NCBI RefSeq assembly: GCF_000238255.3
Contig: NZ_CP011040.1
Location: 620,001-684,000, forward strand
Reading direction: 5' to 3'
Length of the DNA: 64,000 bases
Origin: Pseudoalteromonas spongiae UST010723-006
GTDB lineage: Bacteria; Pseudomonadota; Gammaproteobacteria; Enterobacterales; Alteromonadaceae
Shown here: positions 55,194 to 62,281 of the stretch, one piece after another
How the letters are laid out: each line of letters starts with the position of its first letter
Position numbering within the stretch: the stretch's first letter is position 1
Notes under the pieces: generated by a model
Told to the model about the DNA's origin: nothing
Seen by the model: only the letters and a program-made list of their open reading frames with translations
Database searches by the model: none
Position numbers and translations under genes: made by a program

Positions 55194-55823
55194 ATGGCAA
55201 GGTCAAATAGCCAAATGCAATTCGATGTTAGTTATGTATCTCGCATTATGCGCAAAATACACATTTTCAGTGCAATGCCGGTATTGGTGTTGATGGTGTT
55301 TTTTGCAATTACGGGCATTTACCTAAACCACCCCGATTGGAAAGGTGGTGACGTTGAAAAACAACAGCAAACCATTGCGCTGCCAAAAAGTCTTACCGAT
55401 TTACCCGACTGGCCAACTCATTATGCGAGCCACAGTTTAACCTTGCTGCATTGGCTTGATGTTGAACATGGCGTATCGGGTGTTGACTTCGAAATTGATT
55501 GGGATGAATTAGATAGTCTGGTCATTTTGAATTTATCTGGCCCAAATGGTAGCACGCTAATTGAGGCATTTATTGAAGAAGGGCAAGCACATGTTGATAC
55601 ACGACGCTTATCCCTTATCGATATGCTGAACAATGTTCATCGGGCAAAGCACGTATCGGGCTTATGGAGAGTGCTTTCAGATATTAGCGCGATTTGTATG
55701 GTGCTGTTTTCGATCAGCGGTTTTTGGCTGGTTTTGGTTAACCGCATGGAGCGCAAAAACGCCAACATCGCTTTGCTACTCGGTAGTAGCTTGTTTGTCT
55801 TTATCATTACTTTAATGCATTAG
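55194..55823 (+). CDS. PepSY-associated membrane protein
   Basis: A 209-residue inner-membrane protein resembling the PepSY_TM family. Helices lie at about 26-44 (FSAMPVLVLMVFFAITGIYL), about 160-182 and about 187-208; the long segment between is periplasmic and PepSY-like. Several His residues sit at membrane edges (IMRKIHIFS, IYLNHPDW, NNVHRAKHVSG), positions used for heme in related transmembrane electron carriers. It opens the ten-gene operon 11 bases before DUF2271. Proposed electron carrier across the membrane for the diflavin reductase; heme binding is inference. Confidence 0.78.
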   Translation: MARSNSQMQFDVSYVSRIMRKIHIFSAMPVLVLMVFFAITGIYLNHPDWKGGDVEKQQQTIALPKSLTDLPDWPTHYASHSLTLLHWLDVEHGVSGVDFEIDWDELDSLVILNLSGPNGSTLIEAFIEEGQAHVDTRRLSLIDMLNNVHRAKHVSGLWRVLSDISAICMVLFSISGFWLVLVNRMERKNANIALLLGSSLFVFIITLMH

Positions 55824-55834
55824 GAGACGTATCG

Positions 55835-56308
55835 ATGCTTAAGCAGTTAATTGCAGTGACTTCCCTTTTGTTTGCATCTGTCGCTGCGCATGCAAATACC
55901 TTAACAGTTGAATTTGAATTACCGAGTTTTACCACCGGCGACTACCACAAACCTTACGTTGCAATTTGGGCTGAAAGTAAAGCGCAAAATCAAACGTTGT
56001 TGCTTTGGCACTTAACTAAACGAAAAGAAGATAAATGGCTGGTGGATATTCGTCGTTGGTGGCGCAAACAAGGGCGTTATGGCGACATACCAGATGGTGT
56101 GACTGGCGCGACAAAAGGCCCTGGAAAATACAGCGAAACACTTGATGTTGGCGATTTAAGCCAATTCAAACTGTTTATCGAAGTGGTACGTGAAGACGGC
56201 GGTCGTTCACTGTTAAAAACGCCAATCGACTTCTCAGATAACCAAAAACGCTATCACTTAGACGCTGATAAAGAAATTGGCGCTGTAACAATTATCAAAG
56301 GAAAATAA
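55835..56308 (+). CDS. DUF2271 periplasmic protein
   Basis: A 157-residue exported protein: a 20-residue signal peptide ending in AHA, then the DUF2271 domain (YHKPYVAIWAES, RRWWRK at 73-78, DGVTGATKGPGKYSETLDVG at 87-106). GVTGATKGPG recalls the flavinylation motif of ApbE substrates, but its final Thr is missing. The same domain is fused to ApbE at the operon's far end, where the motif is further decayed. DUF2271 is often encoded beside PepSY and ApbE genes. ATG 55835 follows GGAG. Confidence 0.87.
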   Translation: MLKQLIAVTSLLFASVAAHANTLTVEFELPSFTTGDYHKPYVAIWAESKAQNQTLLLWHLTKRKEDKWLVDIRRWWRKQGRYGDIPDGVTGATKGPGKYSETLDVGDLSQFKLFIEVVREDGGRSLLKTPIDFSDNQKRYHLDADKEIGAVTIIKGK

Positions 56309-56310
56309 TA

Positions 56311-57132
56311 ATGAAATCCAAATTTGTAAACGTAACCGCAGGGCTAACACTTGCTTTGGCATCAGGTTTAGCAAGTGCCCATGATATTTATATTTGGCCA
56401 AGTTACTTTACGGTGAATAGCGAAAAGGCGGTTGACGTGCCAGTTCAAATCACCGCGTCACACACCACATACAGACCTGATTTTGCAATGCCAAGTGAAG
56501 GCGTTAAAGTATTCGCTACCGACGGCAAACAGGTTCGTCGTATTGGCAGCTTTTATCAAGGTGCGCGTTTTTCAACATTCGATTTAGGTGTTGAGGGCGA
56601 AGGCACATATGCACTTGAATATCATCGCGGTCCAAACTATCACTCGCGCTACAAAATTGGTAAGCGAGACACTGAAAAACATATCCGCGGCAATAAATCA
56701 CAGGCAAAGGCTAATGCACCAAAAGGCGCACGAGATTTAGAAACGGCATCATACACAACCATTGCAATGTCGTACGTGACGAATAAAGCACCCAGCAACG
56801 ATGTACTGAAAGCAAAAAATAAAGGTTTTGAAGTATTACCAATCACCCATCCGTCAGATTACGTGACCGGTGAAGATTTAACGGTTAGCTTGTTGTTTAA
56901 CGGCAAACCAGTGGCAAATCAAGATGTGCTGATTGAGCTGGAAGCCCCTCAATACAGCGAAAATCCAAAAGCCCTTGAACTGAAAAGTGATAAAGATGGC
57001 CTTGTGAGCTTCAATTTTGCAAAAGGCGGGCGCTACATGCTAAAGGTTAATCATAAAATCGATAGTACCGATGCTGAAGCGGATGTAGAAATTACCCGCG
57101 TGTACTACGCATTTGAAGTGATTTTTGAGTAA
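56311..57132 (+). CDS. DUF4198 periplasmic metal-associated protein with predicted N-terminal His
   Basis: A 273-residue exported protein of the DUF4198 family, whose relatives accompany nickel/cobalt and other metal importers. Predicted cleavage after Ala23 would leave His24 (HDIYIWP) as the mature N-terminus, as in copper-histidine-brace proteins and some CopC/NikK-type proteins. A further His-Thr-Thr pair (ASHTTYRP) could complete a site. The two beta-sandwich halves (YFTVNSEKAVDVPVQI, PSDYVTGEDLTVSLLFNG) are family-typical. It follows DUF2271 by 2 bases. A direct metal-binding role is inference. Confidence 0.85.
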   Translation: MKSKFVNVTAGLTLALASGLASAHDIYIWPSYFTVNSEKAVDVPVQITASHTTYRPDFAMPSEGVKVFATDGKQVRRIGSFYQGARFSTFDLGVEGEGTYALEYHRGPNYHSRYKIGKRDTEKHIRGNKSQAKANAPKGARDLETASYTTIAMSYVTNKAPSNDVLKAKNKGFEVLPITHPSDYVTGEDLTVSLLFNGKPVANQDVLIELEAPQYSENPKALELKSDKDGLVSFNFAKGGRYMLKVNHKIDSTDAEADVEITRVYYAFEVIFE

Positions 57133-57138
57133 ATCACG

Positions 57139-57459
57139 ATGAAAAAGCTGATTTCCCCTGTGATTGGCATGTTGTCTTTAGCGCTATGCGCTAAAGCACA
57201 TGCCCATTTTCCAACGCTAAACTGCCATGTCAGCAATACAGATGCAAAACTGCTTAGCTGCACCGCAGGTTATTCTGATGCCAGTCTAGCAGGTGAAGTA
57301 ATACTCAAAGTGTACTCATACGATGAAGCGTTACTGCGTGAAGTAAAAACCGAGAGTGATGGCAGCGTGTCGTTTAGCAAGCCAAACGGCGAGTTTTATA
57401 TTGTGTTTGACGCCGGTCATGAAAGCCCTGCCGAGTTTGATTATGCCGAACTTGAATAA
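57139..57459 (+). CDS. Small exported protein with predicted N-terminal His
   Basis: A 106-residue exported protein I cannot assign to a named family. The signal peptide (MKKLISPVIGMLSLALC) is followed by AKAHAHFPTLNC, so cleavage after either Ala20 or Ala22 leaves His as the new N-terminus. Two Cys (LNCHVSN and LLSCTAGY) could form a disulfide. The rest looks like a short beta-sandwich (GEVILKVYSYDEALL). It follows DUF4198 by 6 bases and overlaps the start of the DUF6162-like gene. A metal-binding role is suggested only by context and the N-terminal His. Confidence 0.72.
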   Translation: MKKLISPVIGMLSLALCAKAHAHFPTLNCHVSNTDAKLLSCTAGYSDASLAGEVILKVYSYDEALLREVKTESDGSVSFSKPNGEFYIVFDAGHESPAEFDYAELE

Positions 57460-57961
57460 ACGCGCGTTTTATCAAGCGGGCTTTGTGGAGATTGTGCCGC
57501 AGCAAGATGGGCGTAAAGAAAACGCCTATTTTGTCGTGGCTATTGTGTCAATACTTGCGCTTGCAGCATTACTTCTTGTGTTCACGGTAGGCGAGCGAAG
57601 TAAACGTGTTGCACTGCCGGCAAATATTGTAAGCCTTAGCACCCAATTACAAAATGCCGCAGAAGAAATCGCTATTTTATCCAGTGTAGGCGAATTGGCT
57701 ATGAGGCCTACATTAGACGAGCTGATCACCTACCAGATTGACCCTTTTTCCGAGCGTGAATTTGAATCACCGAAATCAGGGTGTTTTATACATCAACACG
57801 ATAACTACCAATTACGCCTTAACTTTCAGGATTCGGGCTGGCAAGTGATGTGGCGCGAACAAACTCATAGCGCGACAGCGCACGCACATCATGACGATAA
57901 CGCGCTTTGCAATAACAATAATAAATGGCAACACGTAAGTAGCCAGACTAACCAAAATTAG
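57443..57961 (+). CDS. DUF6162-like membrane protein with His-rich tail
   Basis: A 172-residue inner-membrane protein resembling the DUF6162 family often found beside ZnuA-type genes. One helix lies at about 28-48 (FVVAIVSILALAALLLVFTV); the periplasmic part ends in a His-rich tail (QTHSATAHAHHDDN). The longest frame begins at 57356 in a shadow, but ATG 57443 overlaps the stop of the previous gene by 17 bases and gives the expected start, so translational coupling is likely. Its role may be metal trapping for the importer; not proven. Confidence 0.7.
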   Translation: MPNLNKRAFYQAGFVEIVPQQDGRKENAYFVVAIVSILALAALLLVFTVGERSKRVALPANIVSLSTQLQNAAEEIAILSSVGELAMRPTLDELITYQIDPFSEREFESPKSGCFIHQHDNYQLRLNFQDSGWQVMWREQTHSATAHAHHDDNALCNNNNKWQHVSSQTNQN

Positions 57962-57969
57962 AGGTTCGC

Positions 57970-58866
57970 TTGTTTTATAAAATTATGTTTAGTGTGATGG
58001 CGTTTTGCATCACGTTATCGAACGCATATGCACAGCACGGTAAGCTGCATGTCGGTACGACCTTACACCCTTATTATGCCTATGTGGCAAATATTGTGGG
58101 TAACCAAGGTGAGGTAATTCCGCTAATTGAAACGGGATTTAATCCACACAATTACAGTTTAAGCCCTGCCGATATTGGCCGTTTAAAAAACATGGACGCA
58201 CTGGTCGTTAACGGTATTGGTCATGATGATTTTGCACTCGATGGTTTTAATCGCATAAAACCGCAAGGCGTTACACTGATAAAAGCCAACGACCAAGTGC
58301 CGCTGCTGCGCAAAAACCATAAGGTGAATCCACATACCTTTGTTTCTATCGATGCGGCAATTCGCCAAGTTTATGCCATTGCAAAATCTCTTGGTCAATT
58401 GGCGCCTGAGCACGCTAAGTATTTTAGTAAAAACGCTTTTTTATATGCCAAAAAATTGCGAGCTTTAAAAAAACCAGTGCAAGATATTTTAATCAATCAT
58501 GATTTATCGAATGTACGAATAGCGAGCACCCACAACGCGTATGGTTATTTATTGCAAGAGTTTGGCTTAACCGTTTCAGCGGTTGTTGAGCCCGCGCACG
58601 GGGTCTCACCAAGTGCGTCGCAGCTACAACAAACGATTAATGAAATTAAAAAAGCCGACATAGATGTGCTGTTTACAGAACTTAATATGGCAAACAGCTA
58701 TGTTGATGTAATTGAAAAAGCGACCGGCATTAAAGTGTATCACTTTTCGCATATGACCCATGGTCAGTACAGCCAAGACTTGGTTGAACGCGAAATGAAA
58801 CACAACCTAACTATGCTCGCCAAAGCGTTGACATTTGCTGCATCAAAATCAGGTAACACGCTATGA
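57970..58866 (+). CDS. ZnuA/TroA-like metal-binding protein with complete ligand set
   Basis: A 298-residue periplasmic cluster A-I binding protein of an ABC metal importer. The ligand positions are filled: His60 (NPHNYSLSPADI), His122 (NPHTFVSID), His188 (STHNAYGYL) and Glu237 (FTELN). His at the third position is the zinc-type pattern of ZnuA/AdcA; manganese- and iron-type proteins have Glu there. The His-rich loop of ZnuA is absent, but a His-rich tail is on the neighbouring DUF6162-like protein. Start is TTG 57970 after AGAGG. Overlaps the ATPase gene downstream by 4 bases. Confidence 0.9.
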   Translation: MFYKIMFSVMAFCITLSNAYAQHGKLHVGTTLHPYYAYVANIVGNQGEVIPLIETGFNPHNYSLSPADIGRLKNMDALVVNGIGHDDFALDGFNRIKPQGVTLIKANDQVPLLRKNHKVNPHTFVSIDAAIRQVYAIAKSLGQLAPEHAKYFSKNAFLYAKKLRALKKPVQDILINHDLSNVRIASTHNAYGYLLQEFGLTVSAVVEPAHGVSPSASQLQQTINEIKKADIDVLFTELNMANSYVDVIEKATGIKVYHFSHMTHGQYSQDLVEREMKHNLTMLAKALTFAASKSGNTL

Positions 58867-59576
58867 CAATTCATGCTCCTATCGTATGTGTTAGTGACTT
58901 AAGTGTCAGCATTAACAACAACCTGCTGTTAAATGACGTTAACTTGTCGGTACCTGCGGGAATTTGGCTAGGCGTGGTTGGGCCAAATGGCGGTGGTAAG
59001 TCAACATTGATTAAAGCCCTCATGGGGCAAGTGCCACACCGCGGACAAATCGCGTTAGATTGGCCGGAGCAAAGTGGCAGGCGAATTGGTTATTTACCAC
59101 AAATTGCGGTTATTGAGCCCTCTTTACCGATAACCGTAAGCGATTACCTCACTATGGTATGCGATACCCGCCCAGTTTGGTTTCGGCATAAGCAAAAGCA
59201 AGCAATACGAAATGCTATGACGCGTTTGCAAATTGAATCCTTTAATAACAAACGCCTTGGTACATTATCGGCTGGCGAAAGACAACGCGTTTTACTTTGC
59301 GCTGCGTTAATTAATCAACCGGATATTCTGGTGCTAGATGAACCACTTGCCGGTGTAGACAAAGAAGGCCATGCACTAATTCTCAATGTGTTATCAGAAT
59401 TTCACCAAGCGGGTGGCAGCGTGATTATGGTTGAACACCACTGGCAAGTAGTGGAGCTGTATTGTCAGTTTGTTGCGGTAATTGATGGGCAACTGGTTGA
59501 CTATGGTCCAATTGAACACGTATTTGGCCGCTTAAAGCCGAATGTCGCACCATTTGAGTTAGCAACATCAGCGTAG
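58863..59576 (+). CDS. Metal ABC transporter ATPase (ZnuC-like)
   Basis: A 237-residue cytoplasmic ATPase. Walker A GPNGGGKST is at 40-48, the signature is LSAGERQRV (LSAGE in place of the usual LSGGQ), Walker B ILVLDEPLAGVD and the H-loop VEHHW. It overlaps the binding-protein gene by 4 bases and precedes the permease by 7. It powers uptake of the metal held by the ZnuA-like protein. Confidence 0.93.
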   Translation: MTIHAPIVCVSDLSVSINNNLLLNDVNLSVPAGIWLGVVGPNGGGKSTLIKALMGQVPHRGQIALDWPEQSGRRIGYLPQIAVIEPSLPITVSDYLTMVCDTRPVWFRHKQKQAIRNAMTRLQIESFNNKRLGTLSAGERQRVLLCAALINQPDILVLDEPLAGVDKEGHALILNVLSEFHQAGGSVIMVEHHWQVVELYCQFVAVIDGQLVDYGPIEHVFGRLKPNVAPFELATSA

Positions 59577-59583
59577 GAACATT

Positions 59584-60474
59584 ATGTTGGACCTAGTACA
59601 TACATTCTTTTCAAATCTAGTGAATATTGGTCTGTTGCCAGAAATGTTCAGCTATGGTTTTTTGGTTAATGCCTTTTTAGCGTCTTTGCTAATTGGCCCT
59701 TTGTTGGGAGCATTAGGCACCTTAGTAGTGGTGAAACGCTTAGCCTTTTTATCAGAAGCAGTTGGTCACTCAGCACTCACAGGCGTATCCATCGGTATTC
59801 TACTTGGCGAGCCAATTACCGCACCTTGGATCAGCTTATTTGCGTTTTCATTATTGTTTGCCTTGTCGTTGCAGTGGGTGCGAGGGCGCACGACCGTGCC
59901 TTATGACGCATTAATTGGCGTCTTTCTGGCGTTTGCCTTGGCAATGGGGGCAGCGCTTTTAATGTTGGTTGCACAACAAGTAAACGCCCATTTAGTAGAG
60001 CAAGTGTTATTTGGTTCGGTACTCACCGCGAACGAACAAGACTTACTTATTTTAGTAGTGATGTTTGTCATTATTGCGGTGCTTGCATGGCGTTTTTCAA
60101 ATCAAGCATTCTTAACGGCAATAGCGCCTGAAATTGCAAAGAGCCAGCGCATTAACACTAAGTTGCATGATTATGGCTTTGTTGTGCTTATTGCCTTGAT
60201 GACAGTCGCTGCCGTGAAAATTATCGGTGCAATTTTAGTTGGTGCATTGTTGCTTATTCCTGCGGCAAGTGCGCGATTATTAGCCCATAACTTACGCAGC
60301 ATGTTGCTATGGTCAGTAATGATTGCAACAACCAGCGCATTAATTGGTGTGTTGCTGCCAATGTATATGCAATGGGCTGTTACAACTGGGCCCGCAATTA
60401 TTTTAACCGCCTGTTGTTGGTTTGTGTTTGCCATTAGCGTGCACAGCGTAAAAGGAGTAAGCACCCGTGCGTAA
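59584..60474 (+). CDS. Metal ABC transporter permease (ZnuB-like)
   Basis: A 296-residue inner-membrane permease with about eight helices. Family marks are LLIGPLLGALGTLVVVKRLA, FLSEAVGHSALTGVSIGILL (the conserved EAA-like coupling loop region) and GAILVGALLLIPAASARLLA. It begins 7 bases after the ATPase gene and its last codons overlap the next gene by 8 bases. It is the channel of the importer. Confidence 0.93.
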   Translation: MLDLVHTFFSNLVNIGLLPEMFSYGFLVNAFLASLLIGPLLGALGTLVVVKRLAFLSEAVGHSALTGVSIGILLGEPITAPWISLFAFSLLFALSLQWVRGRTTVPYDALIGVFLAFALAMGAALLMLVAQQVNAHLVEQVLFGSVLTANEQDLLILVVMFVIIAVLAWRFSNQAFLTAIAPEIAKSQRINTKLHDYGFVVLIALMTVAAVKIIGAILVGALLLIPAASARLLAHNLRSMLLWSVMIATTSALIGVLLPMYMQWAVTTGPAIILTACCWFVFAISVHSVKGVSTRA

Positions 60475-61267
60475 TCTTATATTAGCCATGTTGTTAACCT
60501 TAATGCCTTTGACTGTAGGTGCTTCAGCGGCAAGCGAAAGTAAGCTTTTGAAAATTGTCACTGTGAGTCCAATAAGCCATAGCTTAGTGACAGCAATGGT
60601 TGAAAATACGCCTATCCAAGTGACTTATTTACCGCCAAAGCGTTTACCTGTAAGTCGCATCCCAAGCTGGATTGAGAAAAACAAAACGCGCAAATTTGAC
60701 CAGTTTGATGCGTATGTATCAATGCGCTCAGTAAAGCCACAATTTGATTTATATGCCAGTGTGCGCCAAAGCAATATTCGTGTAGTTGAAATTGACATTG
60801 CTGAGGCCCTGTTGCCAAAGGGCGAGAAAGTCGTGTTAATAAACCAACAAGAGTATTTTTGGCTTAATAATAACAACTTACTACTTATGCTAGGCATTTT
60901 GAAGCGTGATTTAGTGAGCCTTTGGCCTCAATTCTCTGTGATGTTCAATGCAAATCAACAAGCGCTATCGTCGCAAATTCGCAGTATTAATCGCGCAAGT
61001 AATGAGCTGTTAATTAAGCATGACGTTGCATTTATGGTGGCAAATGCGAAACAGGCGCCGTTTGTTAATGGCTTTGCGACAGATTTAGCGACCCAGCAAG
61101 ACGCACAAGCCATAGGCCTAAATTACTTATTAGTCGACAAAGTTAAGAAAACGCCATCGCCCAACACCTGGCATATTGATGATTTTAGTCGATTTAACAA
61201 AGCGCCATTAATTGCGCGCTTAAAAAACAATCATAACGCATTATCCCAAACACTTTATCAATTATAA
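60467..61267 (+). CDS. Degenerate TroA-like binding-protein paralogue lacking metal ligands
   Basis: A 266-residue exported protein that keeps the TroA-like fold signs but not the site. LLKIVTVSPISHSLVTAMVE corresponds to strand 1; where the functional paralogue has NPHNY it has PKRLPVSRI, and where family members have DPHxWL it has EYFWLN. No His stands at the third or fourth positions. Start is GTG 60467, overlapping the permease gene by 8 bases. It may be a partner or regulator of the importer rather than a metal carrier. I know no named family for it. Confidence 0.78.
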   Translation: MRNLILAMLLTLMPLTVGASAASESKLLKIVTVSPISHSLVTAMVENTPIQVTYLPPKRLPVSRIPSWIEKNKTRKFDQFDAYVSMRSVKPQFDLYASVRQSNIRVVEIDIAEALLPKGEKVVLINQQEYFWLNNNNLLLMLGILKRDLVSLWPQFSVMFNANQQALSSQIRSINRASNELLIKHDVAFMVANAKQAPFVNGFATDLATQQDAQAIGLNYLLVDKVKKTPSPNTWHIDDFSRFNKAPLIARLKNNHNALSQTLYQL

Positions 61268-61279
61268 AAGAGGTTGAAA

Positions 61280-62215
61280 ATGAAAGGTCCAATTAAAACC
61301 TTATCGGCCATTGCTGTGGTTGCAGCAATTAATAGTTTTTCAGTTGTAGCAGCAGAAAAATCCCATTTTAGCTATAGCTGGATTGATACTTGGGATACAG
61401 ATAACAACCAACAAGTAACGATTGAAGAGTTTTTTAAAGCACGAAAAACACGCTTTGACCTTGCCGATGAAAATAAAGACGGTCTAGTGAACTTAGATGA
61501 ATACCGTAACGAATACGAAAATCGTCTCGACCAAAAAATTGCACAAGAGCGTAAGCAAAGCGTTAAGCAAACAAAAATGCGCTTTAACGCAATGGATAAA
61601 AACGACGACGACATAATGTCGAAAGACGAATACATGGATGTTGCAAAGCGCGGTTTTGATTTTTTTGATACGGATAAAAACGGCATGATCACCGATGAAG
61701 ATCCGAAACCTGAATATAAACCGCGTAAAAAAACTGAGCAAAAAAGCGAAGAAGAAATTAAAAAACAACAACGCGAGCGCAAAATAGCCAGTGCGAAACG
61801 TGTTGTAAAAATGCCAACAACTCATAATAAAAAGGGCATGGTTGCGATTTACGACGCTAACGGCAATGGCAGTGTGTCTTGGCAAGAATATATGGCAGTA
61901 CGTGAAGAAATGTTCGCAAGAACAGATGAAAACGGTGACGGCCAACTGGTGTTTGACGAATATTTAGCAGAGTTTGAAAACCGACTTGATACGCAAATTG
62001 CAAAAGCCCGTGAAAAACGCGTAGCACGTACCGATAAACGCTTTGCAATTCTTGATGTAGACAGCAATGGTATGACATTTGAGGAGTTTCAATTGTCAGG
62101 TGTGCGCAGTTTTGTACGTTATGACAAAAACAAAGACGGCAAAGTTGAGTTTGATGAAAAGGCTAACACGCAAGTAGCTAACCGCGATGCCAAAAAACAA
62201 GACAGTAAACTGTAA
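61280..62215 (+). CDS. Eight-EF-hand exported calcium-binding protein
   Basis: A 311-residue protein with a 25-residue signal peptide (cleavage near VVAA) and eight EF-hand loops. In this numbering they begin near residues 39, 63, 106, 130, 192, 216, 259 and 282; DENKDGLVNLDE and DENGDGQLVFDE are perfect 12-residue loops. Loop 7 (DVDSNGMTFEE) is one residue short and probably weak. The two halves of four are joined by a Lys/Glu-rich linker (about 148-172). ATG 61280 with AAGAGG upstream is preferred over TTG 61274. An EF-hand protein in a metal-uptake operon is unusual. Confidence 0.9.
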   Translation: MKGPIKTLSAIAVVAAINSFSVVAAEKSHFSYSWIDTWDTDNNQQVTIEEFFKARKTRFDLADENKDGLVNLDEYRNEYENRLDQKIAQERKQSVKQTKMRFNAMDKNDDDIMSKDEYMDVAKRGFDFFDTDKNGMITDEDPKPEYKPRKKTEQKSEEEIKKQQRERKIASAKRVVKMPTTHNKKGMVAIYDANGNGSVSWQEYMAVREEMFARTDENGDGQLVFDEYLAEFENRLDTQIAKAREKRVARTDKRFAILDVDSNGMTFEEFQLSGVRSFVRYDKNKDGKVEFDEKANTQVANRDAKKQDSKL

Positions 62216-62244
62216 CGGTTGCGGGTCAAAAATTTCAAACATTC

Positions 62245-62270
62245 AGGGGGAGTAATCCCCCTTTAAATTT
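62245..62270 (+). terminator. Terminator-like hairpin between EF-hand and ApbE genes
   Basis: Perfect 7-bp stem AGGGGGA/TCCCCCT with a GTAA loop (62245-62262), followed by TTAAATTT. It lies in the only long gap (66 bases) of the operon, so ApbE expression may be reduced relative to upstream genes. The T-run is weak. Confidence 0.55.
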
Positions 62271-62281
62271 AAAAAAGGTAA

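Noticed and set aside
57356..57442. Longer start for the DUF6162-like gene
   Set aside because: The added 29 residues overlap the previous gene in another frame and do not look like protein; ATG 57443 fits a coupled start.
61372..62078. Several minus-strand frames opposite the EF-hand gene
   Set aside because: They are shadows of a repetitive, acidic coding sequence on the plus strand.
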